Positions 43,802 through 54,084 of a DNA stretch of 64,000 nt are shown piece after piece. The notes under the pieces were generated by a model. It made no database searches. It saw only the letters and a program-made list of their open reading frames with translations, and was not told the DNA's origin. The DNA comes from Pseudomonas fluorescens (GTDB lineage Bacteria > Pseudomonadota > Gammaproteobacteria > Pseudomonadales > Pseudomonadaceae): contig NZ_LT907842.1 of NCBI RefSeq assembly GCF_900215245.1, positions 62,001 through 126,000 on the forward strand. The letters are read 5' to 3'. A program made the translations under genes and the position numbers. The stretch's first letter is position 1, and each line of letters starts with the position of its first letter.

Positions 43802-45460
43802 ATGAAATGGTTCTACGATCTTAAGATTTCCACCAAGTTGATCAGCTCGTTCCTGCTGGTCCTGGCACTCACCGGGGCGATGGGCGGCTTCGCCATCCAC
43901 CAGCTCGGTGCGGTCAACCAGGCAGCGCAGGACATCAAGGGCAACTGGATGCCCTCCCTGCGCGCGGCCGCCGGCATGCGATTTTTTGCCGCCAACTACC
44001 GTTTGAAAGAAAACCGCCACATCGCCACCGAGATCCCCGAGGAAAAGGCCCAGGCCGAACGCGAAGCCACCGACGCGCGCCAGCAGTTCGAAACCCGCAT
44101 GGGCACCTACGAGCAATTGCTGTCCAACGATGAAGACCGTCAACTCCTGGCCAGCGTCAAAAGCGCTTGGGACGCCTACCTTGCAAGCAGCAAGCAGTTG
44201 CTTGAGTTTTCTCGCCAGAACCAGGACGCCCAGGCGCGCGGTTTGCTCAGGGGAGAATCCAAGGGGCATTTCGATGAGGTGACCGCCCGGCTGCAGAAAA
44301 TGGTCGAGCTCAACGACGCCGGAGCGAGTGCTGCCGGCGACAAAGGCTCGGCGCTGTATGAAAGCGCACGCGTGTCGATCATCGCGGTACTGATCGCGGC
44401 CCTGTTGATCGGCGTGGGCCTGGCGGTCTTCATCGCTCGGATCATTTCCCGCCCGTTGCGCCAGGCCGCAAGCGCCGCCGAGCAATTGGCCGAAGGCAAC
44501 CTCAACGCGCATATCGAGCCCGGTGGCAAAGATGAAACCGGCATGGTGCTCAACGCCATGCGCAACATGGTCGGCAAGCTGGCACATATCATCGGCGAAG
44601 TGCGCAATGCCGCCGACAACCTGGCCAGCGCCTCCGAGGAGGTCAGCGCCACCGCGCAATCGATGAGCCAGGCCACCAGTGAACAGGCCGCGAGCGTCGA
44701 GGAAACCAGTGCGTCGGTTGAGCAGATGAGCGCCAGCATCAACCAGAACACCGAAAACGCCAAGGTCACCGATGGCATGGCCAGCAAGGCCGCCAAGGAA
44801 GCCACCGAGGGCGGCGAATCGGTACAGCAGACGGTGGTGGCGATGAAGAAAATCGCCCAGCGCATCAGCATCATCGATGACATCGCCTACCAGACCAATC
44901 TGCTCGCACTCAATGCCGCCATCGAGGCCGCCCGGGCCGGCGAGCATGGCAAGGGTTTCGCAGTGGTCGCCGCCGAAGTGCGCAAGCTGGCTGAACGCAG
45001 CCAGGTCGCCGCCCAGGAAATCGGTGAACTGTCCTCCAGCAGCGTGGACATGGCCGAGAAAGCCGGCAAGTTGCTCGACGAAATGGTGCCGTCTATCAAC
45101 AAGACCTCCGACCTTGTGCAGGAAATCAGCGCCGCGTCCGAGGAGCAGGCCGCCGGTGTCGCGCAGATCAACACTGCGATGACCCAGCTCAACCAGGTGA
45201 CCCAGCAAAATGCGTCGAGCAGCGAAGAGCTGGCGGCCACGGCCGAAGAAATGAGCAGCCAGGCCGAGCAACTGCAACAGGCCATGAGCTTCTTCGTGCT
45301 GGATTCAGCGCCCAAGGCCGCAGTGCAAAGCAGCAGCGTGGACAGCCCTGGCAGCAAGCCCAACCGCCAGCAGCCACGCCCCAAACCACAGGCACCGCGC
45401 AAGGCGTTCGCCTACACCATGGCCAGTGCCCCGGACGAAGCGGATTTCACCCGCTTCTGA
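43802..45460 (+). CDS. Transmembrane chemoreceptor with four-helix-bundle sensor and CheR-tether-like tail
   Basis: 552 aa from ATG 43802 (GGAGG upstream). TM1 is about 11-30 ([20 protein letters not shown]), the periplasmic TarH-type four-helix bundle is about 31-185, TM2 about 190-212, then HAMP ([20 protein letters not shown]) and the signalling hairpin with [21 protein letters not shown] flexible Pro/Gln/Lys-rich linker leads to the last five residues DFTRF. These fit the x-[aromatic]-x-x-[aromatic] pattern of CheR-binding pentapeptides. It is the cognate receptor of this operon. Confidence 0.95.
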   Translation: MKWFYDLKISTKLISSFLLVLALTGAMGGFAIHQLGAVNQAAQDIKGNWMPSLRAAAGMRFFAANYRLKENRHIATEIPEEKAQAEREATDARQQFETRMGTYEQLLSNDEDRQLLASVKSAWDAYLASSKQLLEFSRQNQDAQARGLLRGESKGHFDEVTARLQKMVELNDAGASAAGDKGSALYESARVSIIAVLIAALLIGVGLAVFIARIISRPLRQAASAAEQLAEGNLNAHIEPGGKDETGMVLNAMRNMVGKLAHIIGEVRNAADNLASASEEVSATAQSMSQATSEQAASVEETSASVEQMSASINQNTENAKVTDGMASKAAKEATEGGESVQQTVVAMKKIAQRISIIDDIAYQTNLLALNAAIEAARAGEHGKGFAVVAAEVRKLAERSQVAAQEIGELSSSSVDMAEKAGKLLDEMVPSINKTSDLVQEISAASEEQAAGVAQINTAMTQLNQVTQQNASSSEELAATAEEMSSQAEQLQQAMSFFVLDSAPKAAVQSSSVDSPGSKPNRQQPRPKPQAPRKAFAYTMASAPDEADFTRF

Positions 45461-45496
45461 TCGCACGATCAAGGTGGGCCTACTAGGGAGAGTGAT

Positions 45497-46036
45497 ATGG
45501 GCGCAGTAATGACGACTCGGCAGACCGCGGTGGCGGTCGATGAGGATGCGCAGTACCTGACCTTCATGCTGGGCGGCGAAATGTTCGCCATCGGCATTCT
45601 GGGGATCAAGGAAATTATCGAATACGGCAGCCTGACCGTGGTGCCGATGATGCCGGCTTTCGTGCGCGGGGTGATCAACCTGCGCGGCGCGGTGGTGCCG
45701 GTGGTGGATTTATCGGCCCGCTTTGGGCGGGCCAATTCGGCGATCACCCGGCGCTCCTGCGTGATCATCATCGAAGCGAGTACCGACGATGGTCAGCCGC
45801 AAGACATCGGGCTGCTGGTCGATACGGTGTCTGCGGTGCGGGAGATCCCGGCCACGCAGATCGAACCGCCACCCAACTTCGGCGCGCGAATTCGTGCCGA
45901 TTTCATCAGTGGCATGGCCAAGGTCGACGGCAAGTTCGTGATCGTGCTGGAGGTGGACAAGGTGTTGTCCATCGATGAGATGTCCAGCCTCGCCGAGGCC
46001 GGCCAGGCGCCGGCCCTCGACCTCGACCCGCGTTGA
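45497..46036 (+). CDS. cheW: CheW coupling protein
   Basis: 179 aa, ATG 45497 after GGGAGA. CheW fold: QYLTFMLGGEMFAIGILGIKEIIEY, MPAFVRGVINLRGAVVPVVDL and DFISGMAKVDGKFVIVLEVDKVLS. It couples receptors to CheA. It is slightly longer than usual at both ends. The next gene (cheR) begins ten bases downstream. Confidence 0.96.
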   Translation: MGAVMTTRQTAVAVDEDAQYLTFMLGGEMFAIGILGIKEIIEYGSLTVVPMMPAFVRGVINLRGAVVPVVDLSARFGRANSAITRRSCVIIIEASTDDGQPQDIGLLVDTVSAVREIPATQIEPPPNFGARIRADFISGMAKVDGKFVIVLEVDKVLSIDEMSSLAEAGQAPALDLDPR

Positions 46037-46046
46037 GGCCCCGACC

Positions 46047-46856
46047 ATGCCAGACACCGCCACCATCGATGATCGTGAATTCGGTCAGTTCCAGACCTGG
46101 CTGTACCGCGCGGCCGGGATCAACCTGTCGCCGGCCAAAAAAGCGTTGGTGGCCGGGCGCCTGTTCAAGCGCCTCAAGCACTATGAGCTGCAGAGCTATG
46201 GTGAGTATTTCAAGCTGATCATGAATGACCAGCGCAAGGGCGAACTGCAGGTTGCGCTGGATTTGCTGACCACCAACGAAACCTATTTTTTTCGCGAGCC
46301 CAAGCACTTCGAGTTCCTGCGTCAGCAGGTTCTGCCCCACGCCGCGCCGGGCAAAGTGTTTCGCGTGTGGAGCGCAGCCAGTTCCTCGGGTGAAGAGCCC
46401 TACAGCCTGGCGATGACCCTGGCCGAGAGCCTCGGCACCACGCCTTGGGAAGTGACCGGCTCGGACATCAGCACCCAAGTGCTGGCCAAGGCGCGCACGG
46501 GCCATTACACCATGGAACGCACCGAGACATTGCCCCAGCCGCTGCTCGCCAAGTACTGCCTCAAGGGCATTGGCCGCCAGGCGGGCACCTTCCTGATCGA
46601 CAAGGCTTTGCGTAGCCGCGTCAATTTTGTCCAGGTCAACCTTAACGAGGCGTTGCCTGCCCTGGGGGAGTTCGAGGTGATCTTCCTGCGCAACGTGATG
46701 ATTTATTTCGATCAGCAGACCAAGCGCCAGGTGGTCGCACGCCTGCTGCCGCTGCTCAAACGCGGCGGCTACTTGATCATCAGTCACTCGGAAAGCCTCC
46801 ACGGTGTCAATGACACCTTGAAGCTGGTGGCGCCGTCGATTTACCGCAAGCCATGA
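46047..46856 (+). CDS. cheR: Chemoreceptor methyltransferase CheR
   Basis: 269 aa from ATG 46047. It has an N-terminal helical domain (FGQFQTWLYRAAGINLSPAKKALVAGRL) and a SAM-dependent methyltransferase domain (LLTTNETYFFREPKHFEFL, VWSAASSSGEEPYSLAMTL, ITGSD-like TGSDISTQVLAKA, FLRNVMIYFDQQTK). It methylates receptor glutamates. A beta subdomain (about 170-200) could dock on the tail of the receptor encoded two genes upstream. The stop overlaps cheD by four bases (ATGA). Confidence 0.96.
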   Translation: MPDTATIDDREFGQFQTWLYRAAGINLSPAKKALVAGRLFKRLKHYELQSYGEYFKLIMNDQRKGELQVALDLLTTNETYFFREPKHFEFLRQQVLPHAAPGKVFRVWSAASSSGEEPYSLAMTLAESLGTTPWEVTGSDISTQVLAKARTGHYTMERTETLPQPLLAKYCLKGIGRQAGTFLIDKALRSRVNFVQVNLNEALPALGEFEVIFLRNVMIYFDQQTKRQVVARLLPLLKRGGYLIISHSESLHGVNDTLKLVAPSIYRKP

Positions 46857-47386
46857 AAAAGCCTATCGGTGCGGCCGAAGTGGTATTGGCCCCTGGCCAG
46901 GTGTGTTTTGCGACGCGGCCGACGCGCCTGCGGACCTTGCTCGGTTCCTGCGTGGCGATCACCTTTTGGCACCCACAACGGCTGATTGGCGGCATGTGCC
47001 ACTTCATGCTGCCAGGGCGCTTGCGCAATCATCAGTGCCTGGACGGCAGGTATGCCGACGAAGCCCTGGAACTGCTGCTGCGCCACGCCCAGGCGAATGG
47101 CACCCAGGCACTCGATTACCAGGTCAAGTTGTTCGGCGGCGGCGAGATGTTTCCCAACCAGCGGCACCACCTGCCCACGCAGAACGTGGCCAGCCAGAAT
47201 ATCCGCGCAGCGCTGGCCCTGGCCGAGCGTCATCACCTGCACCTGACGGCCCAGGACATGGGCAGTACCGGTTACCGCACGATCATGTTCGACCTATGGA
47301 ACGGCAACGTCTGGGTTCGGCACCAACCAATGGGAACACTTCAAGAAGATGCCTACCAAAAAAATCAGTGTGCTGCTGGTCGATGA
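46853..47386 (+). CDS. cheD: Chemoreceptor glutamine deamidase CheD
   Basis: 177 aa. Family motifs: [32 protein letters not shown] with the catalytic Cys, [10 protein letters not shown] with the catalytic His, and [11 protein letters not shown]. It deamidates receptor glutamines. It overlaps cheR by four bases and cheB by 38 bases, so translation of the three is coupled. The C-terminal 15 residues lie in the overlap and look unstructured. Confidence 0.95.
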   Translation: MKKPIGAAEVVLAPGQVCFATRPTRLRTLLGSCVAITFWHPQRLIGGMCHFMLPGRLRNHQCLDGRYADEALELLLRHAQANGTQALDYQVKLFGGGEMFPNQRHHLPTQNVASQNIRAALALAERHHLHLTAQDMGSTGYRTIMFDLWNGNVWVRHQPMGTLQEDAYQKNQCAAGR

Positions 47387-48431
47387 CTCGGCCGTGGTGC
47401 GCCAGGTACTGCTGGCGATTCTCAGCGATACGCCAGATATTCACGTGATGGGCGCTGCCTCCGACCCGATTTTTGCCATGGATAAACTTGCCCGGGAATG
47501 GCCGGACGTGATCGTGCTGGACGTCGAAATGCCGCGCATGGACGGCATCACTTTTCTCAAGAAAATCATGAGTGAACGCCCCACACCGGTGGTGATCTGT
47601 TCCTCGCTGACGCAAAAAGGCGCAGAAACCTCGCTGCAGGCGCTGTCGGCGGGCGCGGTGGAAATCATCACCAAGCCGAGCACAGGGTTGAAGAGTTTCC
47701 TGATCGAATCGGCGGCCGAGTTGGTGGCCGCCATCCGTGCCGCCGCAAACTCCAACGTCAGGAACCTGGGCAAGCGCAGCGCCAGGCCGGCGCCGTCACC
47801 GGCCCCGGCCAGCAAGCTCACTGCGGATGCGATCCTGCCCGCCGCCAATGGCCATGCGATGGCCCAGACCACCGAGCGTATCGTCGCCATCGGCACCTCC
47901 ACCGGCGGCACCCAAGCGCTGGAAGCGGTGCTGACCGCACTGCCGCGGGTATGCCCTGGGATGGTGATCGTGCAGCACATGCCTGAGAAGTTCACCGCTT
48001 CGTTCGCCGAGCGTCTCAACAGCGTCTGCGAGATCGAGGTGCGCGAGGCGCGCAACAACGACCGCATCCTGCCGGGCCTGGCCCTGATCGCGCCTGGCGG
48101 CAAGCACCTGATGGTCACCCGCAGCGGCGCCTATTATCACGCCCAGGTTATCGACGGACCGCTGGTTAACCGGCATCGCCCTTCCGTGGATGTGCTGTTT
48201 CGCTCGGTGGCCCGGTTCGCGGGCAGGAACGCCACCGGCATCATCATGACCGGCATGGGCGACGACGGCGCGCGCGGACTCAAAGAAATGCTCGAGGCCG
48301 GCGCCGCGACAGTCGCCCAGGACGAAGCCAGTTGCGTGGTGTTCGGCATGCCCAAGGAAGCCATCAAACTCAACGCCGCTCAGCGCATCCTGGCACTGGA
48401 GGATATTCATCAAGCGATTTTGTATAAGTGA
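47349..48431 (+). CDS. cheB: Chemotaxis methylesterase CheB
   Basis: 360 aa. The N-terminal receiver domain has phosphoacceptor D58 ([13 protein letters not shown]). A Pro/Ala-rich linker (about 145-170) leads to the methylesterase domain with Ser in [13 protein letters not shown], His in [18 protein letters not shown] and Asp in [11 protein letters not shown]. It removes receptor methyl groups and deamidates when phosphorylated by CheA. Last gene of the operon; no clear terminator was found in the 258 bases that follow. Confidence 0.96.
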   Translation: MPTKKISVLLVDDSAVVRQVLLAILSDTPDIHVMGAASDPIFAMDKLAREWPDVIVLDVEMPRMDGITFLKKIMSERPTPVVICSSLTQKGAETSLQALSAGAVEIITKPSTGLKSFLIESAAELVAAIRAAANSNVRNLGKRSARPAPSPAPASKLTADAILPAANGHAMAQTTERIVAIGTSTGGTQALEAVLTALPRVCPGMVIVQHMPEKFTASFAERLNSVCEIEVREARNNDRILPGLALIAPGGKHLMVTRSGAYYHAQVIDGPLVNRHRPSVDVLFRSVARFAGRNATGIIMTGMGDDGARGLKEMLEAGAATVAQDEASCVVFGMPKEAIKLNAAQRILALEDIHQAILYK

Positions 48432-48689
48432 ACGTGAGTCGCCCCTAACACAGCCTGATTGGCCCAGGCAGAGGCTGGAGGTGGATACGGTGCGAGGTCC
48501 GTTGTAACCGTCCGGCCAAGTCATCTACGCTGTGTTGGTTTGCGCACATGCCGTCTCATCGCCCAGCGCCAGAATTGTCCAGGAGCCGGCCGTTGTACCT
48601 GCGCAAGTTCCATCCGAGCAAGTCGAAGCCGTCCCGCGCCATGCTCGCCAACACCGCAGGCGGGGCATGACGCTTTGCGCAAATGAACG

Positions 48690-50303
48690 TCAAAGTCGAA
48701 AGCGATCCACAGACTGCGACAACATCCCCGCCAACGCGGACAACTCGTCCGTCGTCGATGCCGTCTTTCCGATCACTTTGCTATTAGCCTCCGACGCACC
48801 CGCAATCATCTCCACTTGATGGGCGATTTCGTTGCTTGCCAAGCTCTGCTCACTGATGGTGCGAGAGATATCGTTGACCAACTCAGTGGTGTTCAGAGTG
48901 GCCTGGAGAATATCGCGAATAGCACGCTCGACATCGGCGGTTACAACCATGCCTTTGTCCACTTGAACAACACCCTCCTCCATACTGATGACCGCTTCCC
49001 GGGTGCTTTGCTGGATGCGCCCGACCATGCTGGCGATCTCTTGCGTGGACGCGCTGGTGCGTCCAGCCAGGCTGCGCACTTCATCCGCGACCACCGCAAA
49101 ACCACGCCCCTGTTCGCCGGCACGAGCGGCTTCAATCGCGGCATTCAAAGCCAACAGGTTTGTTTGGTCGGCGATCCCCTTGATCACCTGAATAATGCTG
49201 TAGATCGCCTCGGACTCCTTGTCTAGCGTGCGGATGACTTGGGCAGATTGCTTTGCCGAACGAGCAATGCCATCCATGTCACTCACCACTTGGTGGATCA
49301 CTCGGCCGCCGTCCTTGGCCAAGGCTTCAGCCTGATTGGCCATATCCAGTGCGCGACTGGCATGCCGGGTGATTTCCTCAATACTGGCGGTCATTTCAAT
49401 CGCTGCGGCGGCCATGGTGCTGGCGGCGGCGCTTTGTTGCTGGCTGCTGCTGGCCACCTCATGGCAACCATGGCTCAGTTGCTCGCTCATGCCATTGACG
49501 CCTTGGGCATTGCTGCGCACTACTTCGATCATGCTGCGTAAGTCCCGCTGCATAATGGCAAGGTTGCGAATCAATGAACTGGCTTCGTCTTTGCGACTGG
49601 TTTCAACGATTGGCTCGCTCAAGTTGCCACGGGCGATGCTGGCGGCAATGCGGCTGGCGACCTGTAGCGGCCCCATGATGCTCAACATTACCCAGCGGCC
49701 TTGGGCGAGGAGCAGCAACAGACTGACGATCAGCACCGCGCCTAAGATGACGTTGGCGTTGCTGATAGCCTCCCGCGTTTGCACACCGGTTTGTTGGGTT
49801 TTGTTTTCGATCAGCTCACTCAGGCTCTGCATCTGATCTTCAAGAAGGCTGAACGCCGCGTTGAAGCGCTCCAGTTCCCCGCGAGCGGCGTCGGGGTTGT
49901 CCAGCGCCAACGCGACGATGCGTTCACCGGCACCTATGTAGTTTTCAAGGCTGGGGCGGATCTTATCCAGGCTCATCCTGAGGGTATCGTCCAGAGGCAG
50001 CTTGAGATTGTCCCCTAGCGCCTGGCGGAAGTGCTCGGCATGCTCCTTCAGCGAAGTGCTGACCTCAGCCTTGGTACTGATGTTTTTACCCAGCCCCACC
50101 AACATCGCCGACAACACATCGGCGCGCAGCGCATCGTGCATCATGTCGGCTTCCATGTGATTGCGCAGCGCAATCGTGCTGATCTCATTCTCCTGCATGG
50201 CGCTGCCCGTCCGGGTATTTCCCAGATAACTGGATAGGCTCATTACCAATGCGGTGGCCAGTGCGGTCGCGATGAACAGAAATAAGCGAAGCTTGATCGT
50301 CAT
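48690..50303 (-). CDS. Methyl-accepting chemotaxis protein
   Basis: 537 aa from ATG 50303 (AAGGGTG upstream; a GTG three codons earlier is possible). TM1 is about 6-25 ([21 protein letters not shown]), the periplasmic helical sensor about 26-185, TM2 about 186-206 ([21 protein letters not shown]), then HAMP and the signalling hairpin with [23 protein letters not shown]. The sensor contains an acidic helical bundle without named ligand class. It is convergent with the che operon and may use that or another array. It ends SVDRFRL, without a tether. Confidence 0.94.
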   Translation of the reverse strand: MTIKLRLFLFIATALATALVMSLSSYLGNTRTGSAMQENEISTIALRNHMEADMMHDALRADVLSAMLVGLGKNISTKAEVSTSLKEHAEHFRQALGDNLKLPLDDTLRMSLDKIRPSLENYIGAGERIVALALDNPDAARGELERFNAAFSLLEDQMQSLSELIENKTQQTGVQTREAISNANVILGAVLIVSLLLLLAQGRWVMLSIMGPLQVASRIAASIARGNLSEPIVETSRKDEASSLIRNLAIMQRDLRSMIEVVRSNAQGVNGMSEQLSHGCHEVASSSQQQSAAASTMAAAAIEMTASIEEITRHASRALDMANQAEALAKDGGRVIHQVVSDMDGIARSAKQSAQVIRTLDKESEAIYSIIQVIKGIADQTNLLALNAAIEAARAGEQGRGFAVVADEVRSLAGRTSASTQEIASMVGRIQQSTREAVISMEEGVVQVDKGMVVTADVERAIRDILQATLNTTELVNDISRTISEQSLASNEIAHQVEMIAGASEANSKVIGKTASTTDELSALAGMLSQSVDRFRL

Positions 50304-50568
50304 ACTTGTCACCCTTTAACCCAGAGAGCCGGATTTAAAATCGAACCGTGCAAGCGTTGCCCATCACTTTATCGGCAGAGTCCCACCGTTATTAAAGCCT
50401 AAGCGCGCAAATATGCGGTTCTACTCAAAATCCTGCAAAGGCCGGGTTATGCATGCGCGACGCAAGCCCTTCGAAGGTCATATCCTCAACAAGCGCGCGC
50501 TCGCCGAGAGAGCATTGCGCTAGATGAGCTACGGGATCACTCAGGGTCAGCCCCCTGTATCCGTTCGA

Positions 50569-50994
50569 CTAGCGCGCCTTGTCCTTCACCACTTCCACCA
50601 ACTCAAACTCTTCGGCCACCAGCTCCATCGCCGCGTCGAATGCGCCCTCTCTTTGGAAAAAAGCTTTATGCCCCTGCTGCCAGTACCTGAGGCTGAGATC
50701 CCCCTCGCCTTCCTTCCTGGCAAAGTCTTGATCGACGTCGCAGTAACGCGTGATACGCGTCGAAATAACGCGAATGACACATACCGGCTCGCCCTGACTA
50801 TTGAGCACGATGCTGTAACCGCCAATGGCTGATGATTGATCGTCATGCTTGAAAGATGAGAGTGAGCAACAGCTGGCTGTTTTTATGCCTTTGGCCACAA
50901 GATCAGCCAGCTCATCGGCCATTTCCGGAGTATCGCCAAAGGCCCCTGCAGTGGCGCCGGGGTACCTGAGCGTTAGATCATCCATTAGGTTCAC
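50569..50994 (-). CDS. ASCH domain protein
   Basis: 141 aa; GTG 50994 has AAGGGA at good spacing, while an ATG three codons later does not. The ASCH pattern is clear: LRYPGATAGAFGDTPEMADELADLVAKGIKTASCCSL, GGYSIVLNSQGEPVCVIRVIST and the end FQREGAFDAAMELVAEEFELVE. ASCH proteins bind RNA or act as small amidohydrolases; which applies here is unknown. A single soluble protein, with the GNAT gene 53 bases upstream on the same strand. Confidence 0.9.
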   Translation of the reverse strand: MNLMDDLTLRYPGATAGAFGDTPEMADELADLVAKGIKTASCCSLSSFKHDDQSSAIGGYSIVLNSQGEPVCVIRVISTRITRYCDVDQDFARKEGEGDLSLRYWQQGHKAFFQREGAFDAAMELVAEEFELVEVVKDKAR

Positions 50995-51047
50995 AACTAA
51001 ATCCCTTTATCACGTTGTTGGCGATCGCCTTGGCACCCAGTAGATCG

Positions 51048-51524
51048 TCACGATTGAGCCGCTGTACCGCTCTGCCGCACATAGTAATTATCGAATTCGC
51101 TGCTTTCGACGAATTGGAACCCATGGCGCATGTAAAAACGATTCGAGGCACTTTCCTTGAGGGCGCCCACTTTAATAGGGAGTGCGGCCGCATCCGCTTC
51201 CTTGAAAATCTGCGTGAGCACCGCAGCGCCTATTCCTGATCCTTGCACGCGGGGGATCACGTATAGGTGGTCGAGCATGAGTTCATCGCGGTGCTGCTTG
51301 ACCACTACAAAACCCACGCGGTCTCCAGATACTTCGATGTAACGCGTGCTGTGCGCTTGAAAACCGCTAACAAAGCGCTCACGGGCGCGCACGGGATCAA
51401 AGCGCCCGACACGCTCCAGGCTTTCGCGCATGGCTTGGATTCGAATGGCGACGAGGCCGTCGATGTCGCTGTGTTGAGCGAGCACCAACGTGACAGGCGA
51501 GTATTGACTGCGTGAAAGGGGCAT
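51048..51524 (-). CDS. GNAT-family N-acetyltransferase
   Basis: 158 aa from ATG 51524. GNAT fold markers: LVLAQHSDIDGLVAIRIQAMRESLERVGRF, the acetyl-CoA-binding segment LDHLYVIPRVQGSGIGAAVLTQIFKEA (Q-x-x-G-x-G/A type), and SASNRFYMRHGFQFVESSEFDNYYV. It transfers acetyl from acetyl-CoA to an unknown small molecule or protein amine. The ribosome site is weak and the open frame extends 52 codons further upstream, so the start is moderately sure. Confidence 0.9.
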   Translation of the reverse strand: MPLSRSQYSPVTLVLAQHSDIDGLVAIRIQAMRESLERVGRFDPVRARERFVSGFQAHSTRYIEVSGDRVGFVVVKQHRDELMLDHLYVIPRVQGSGIGAAVLTQIFKEADAAALPIKVGALKESASNRFYMRHGFQFVESSEFDNYYVRQSGTAAQS

Positions 51525-51691
51525 CTTTTGCACTCTGTGTAGGCTCCTCGGATGGCTAATGTAATGGGGCATCGCCTGTTTCCTCAATGCCCGCTTGCCA
51601 CCCCCGCCCAACACCCGTTGCCACCTGCTTTGGCTGAGAACAAACCTGACGGCGTTTGCGCAATACGTCAGCCCCTGCACAGGCTTTGGTC

Positions 51692-52126
51692 CTACGCCCC
51701 CATCAGTTCCTGAGGGTTTTCACGATCACGAAGGACTCTCTGCGCCTCCAGGGCCTGATCGAGGGTGAGCTTGAGCTCTTCATCGTTCCAGGGCTTGCTG
51801 ACGTAGCGGAAAATATACCCGTCGTCGATTGCCTGATTGATCATGCTCATATCGGCATACCCCGTCAGCAGTATATTCATGCAGTGCGGATCGCGCCTAT
51901 GCACCTCGCGCAGCAAGGACGGGCCGTCCATATGAGGCATGCGCGCGTCGCAGACGATCATGTCTACAGCGTGTTGTTCGAAAAGGCTCAGTGCCTGGGC
52001 CCCGCTCGTGGCCAGGAGCAAGTCGTAGGGCTGTGTGCGCAGTAACCGGCGGACGCTGTTGAGGATACTTTCTTCATCATCCACCAGCATGACGGTGTAG
52101 CGTTTTACACAGGCAGAGACGGTTTC
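51692..52126 (-). CDS. Response regulator (single receiver, RpfG-type)
   Basis: 144 aa from ATG 52126, eight bases after AAGGA. The receiver domain has VMLVDDEESILNSVRRLLR, phosphoacceptor Asp in MIVCDARMPHMDG, LLTGYAD, and FRYVSKPWNDEEL with the conserved Lys. This pattern is that of the receiver in RpfG-like proteins, but no HD-GYP output follows. Its start overlaps the end of the histidine kinase gene region, so it is the likely partner of that kinase. Last gene of the operon. Confidence 0.93.
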   Translation of the reverse strand, partial: ETVSACVKRYTVMLVDDEESILNSVRRLLRTQPYDLLLATSGAQALSLFEQHAVDMIVCDARMPHMDGPSLLREVHRRDPHCMNILLTGYADMSMINQAIDDGYIFRYVSKPWNDEELKLTLDQALEAQRVLRDRENPQELMGA

Positions 52127-52131
52127 CATGA

Positions 52132-53460
52132 TCAGCATCCTTCAGCGGCGCACGTTGGGACGGTCTGTGTCTTGGGCTGCTGTAAGGGTAGCCACGCGCG
52201 GAAACGGCTGCCCCTGCCCGGCTCACTGTCAACGGTGAGCCTTCCGTGGTGCTTGACGATAATGCTGTACGACAACGACAGGCCAAGGCCCGACCCCATG
52301 CCCACCGGCTTGGTTGTAAAAAACGGTTCGAATATGCGGTTCTGGATGTCCAGGGGGATGCCATGCCCGTTGTCGGCGATCTCGACGAACACGCCGCCGT
52401 CTTCCCGGCCACTGCTGATGGTGATTTCGCCGTCGGCCCCCACCGCATGGCTGGCATTGATGAGCAAGTTCAGGAAAACCTGATTGATCTGTGAGCCCAT
52501 GCATTCGATGGGCTCGATATCGCCGTAGCACTTGTTCACCTGAGCCTTGAACTTGATCTCGTTCCAGATGACGTTGAGGGTACTGTCGAGCCCCTTGTGC
52601 AGATCGGCCAGCTGCCACTCGTAACTGTCAACGTGGGAGAACTCGCGCAGGTCTTTGACGATGCGCGTGACTCGGTCAAGGCCCTCAACCGACTCGGCAA
52701 GCAGTTCGTCGATGTCCTGGCGCATGAAGGCGTAATCCATCTTGTCGCGCATGACCACGAGTTCGGGATGCGCATTGGCATGGTGGTCGTCGGTCGCCCG
52801 TTCATGCGCTTCGAGCAGCGCGAAGATGTCTACGAGGTAACGACGCAGGCTGTTGACGTTGGAACAAACGAAACCGATCGGGTTATTGATCTCATGGGCC
52901 ACGCCCGCGGCAAGCTGCCCGATCGCCGCCATCTTCTCGGACTGCAGCAACTGCGCCTGTGCATCTTCAAGCCGGGCGATAAGCAGTGCCTGGGCGCTCT
53001 TTTCTTCTTCCAGCAACTTGTTCAGGTGCGTCAGCTCAAGTTGACGGGCAGCCGTGTCGGTCGTATCGCTGATGGCCAGGCCCACGCCAAGCGTGCTGCC
53101 ATCGGCATCTTGTACGGGGAAGAACGTGCAGTTCTGATACATCAGCCGGACCATGCCACTGATGGGCCGGGTACTTTCGAAATTAAACAGGTGCGGCCGC
53201 TGCTGCCATGAAGTGAACGCAAAGTTTTGCAGCGTGATGACGCTGTTGATCTTCTGTCGGGTCCAGACCTCGGGCAGCTCGGGAAAGGCGTCAAACAGCG
53301 TACGGCCGATCAGTTGTTCAGCACTGCTGCCACTGTTGATGGACATGAAGTGGTTAGAGAACAATATTTTGCAATCAGCGTCGACGAGCAGCACGCCCAT
53401 ATTGATGGCCTTGAGCATCGACTCAAGGGTTTCCCGGGAAATTGCCTTGTTGTCTGTCAT
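52132..53460 (-). CDS. PAS-domain sensor histidine kinase
   Basis: 442 aa with no membrane helix, so it senses in the cytoplasm. The N-terminal PAS domain (about 8-125) has MGVLLVDADCKILFSNHFMS and VGLAISDTTDTA. A coiled coil (about 140-175) precedes the H box EKMAAIGQLAAGVAHEINNPIG. The ATPase has N box FLNLLINASHAVG and G boxes EIADNGHGIP and GMGSGLGLSLSYSI. The type resembles kinases that phosphorylate single receivers. It sits 12 bases after the CheC-like gene. Confidence 0.94.
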   Translation of the reverse strand: MTDNKAISRETLESMLKAINMGVLLVDADCKILFSNHFMSINSGSSAEQLIGRTLFDAFPELPEVWTRQKINSVITLQNFAFTSWQQRPHLFNFESTRPISGMVRLMYQNCTFFPVQDADGSTLGVGLAISDTTDTAARQLELTHLNKLLEEEKSAQALLIARLEDAQAQLLQSEKMAAIGQLAAGVAHEINNPIGFVCSNVNSLRRYLVDIFALLEAHERATDDHHANAHPELVVMRDKMDYAFMRQDIDELLAESVEGLDRVTRIVKDLREFSHVDSYEWQLADLHKGLDSTLNVIWNEIKFKAQVNKCYGDIEPIECMGSQINQVFLNLLINASHAVGADGEITISSGREDGGVFVEIADNGHGIPLDIQNRIFEPFFTTKPVGMGSGLGLSLSYSIIVKHHGRLTVDSEPGRGSRFRAWLPLQQPKTQTVPTCAAEGC

Positions 53461-53472
53461 GAAGAGCCTCCT

Positions 53473-54084
53473 TCAAAGCTCGTCGAGCAAACGATCAATG
53501 GCGCGAACGACAACGCTCGCTGTACGTTCAGTAATGCAGATCAACAAGTCACAGGAAAATTGATGCGCCTGAACCTCGAAGCGAATTTCCAGCACCATCG
53601 CCAGGTGTTCATTCAGGTTCAATTCATCCAGCGCGTTCGCGGCCTCTTCGCTGTGGACGAGAATGGAGGGCGCGTCATAGCTCACTTGCGTCGCCACCTG
53701 TTTTGCCAAGCCACTGATGCAGGCGCCGGTCAGGATGTTGGTCACATCGAGCATCAGTTCGTCCTGCTGGGCCAGCCCGCTGCCCTTGTAGCCGAGCAGT
53801 TCGGCCAATTTATCGGCGCCCATGGCGCCAAAGCACACGAACACTTCCCCACGTAACTCACCCAGGAAAGACTGGCGGGTGACAATCATGAAGCTTCGGC
53901 GCAGATGGTCCGGAATCGCCAGCTTGTTCTGTTCCCGGATCAGCGGATGAATGAAAGGCACCGAAAGCGTCACGATCGTGTTGGTCAGCAGCGCCAGTCG
54001 CTCGGCCGCCTGTCCCATGGCGATATTCATCAGTTCCTGCAGGGCATCGCGTTGGTCTTCGGTGAGCTCGGCCAAGGTTTCCAT
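53473..54084 (-). CDS. cheC: CheC-like phosphatase (CheY-P phosphatase family)
   Basis: 203 aa from ATG 54084, seven bases after AGGAG; its ATG overlaps the preceding stop (TGATG). CheC pattern: LTEDQRDALQELMNIAMGQAAERLA carries the E-x2-N catalytic motif, and DELMLDVTNILTGACISGL is the second copy with Asp in place of Glu. CheC proteins dephosphorylate receiver domains or hold a regulator inactive. It lies between a receiver gene and a kinase gene, so it probably resets this local pathway. Confidence 0.88.
   Translation of the reverse strand: METLAELTEDQRDALQELMNIAMGQAAERLALLTNTIVTLSVPFIHPLIREQNKLAIPDHLRRSFMIVTRQSFLGELRGEVFVCFGAMGADKLAELLGYKGSGLAQQDELMLDVTNILTGACISGLAKQVATQVSYDAPSILVHSEEAANALDELNLNEHLAMVLEIRFEVQAHQFSCDLLICITERTASVVVRAIDRLLDEL

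Noticed and set aside
43745..45277. 510-codon minus-strand ORF opposite the receptor gene
   Set aside because: Shadow of the chemoreceptor; no independent support.
48548..48670. 40-codon ORF ending AMLANTAGGA after cheB
   Set aside because: Protein-like in places but without a ribosome site or a recognised relative, so not listed as a gene; a degenerate remnant is possible.
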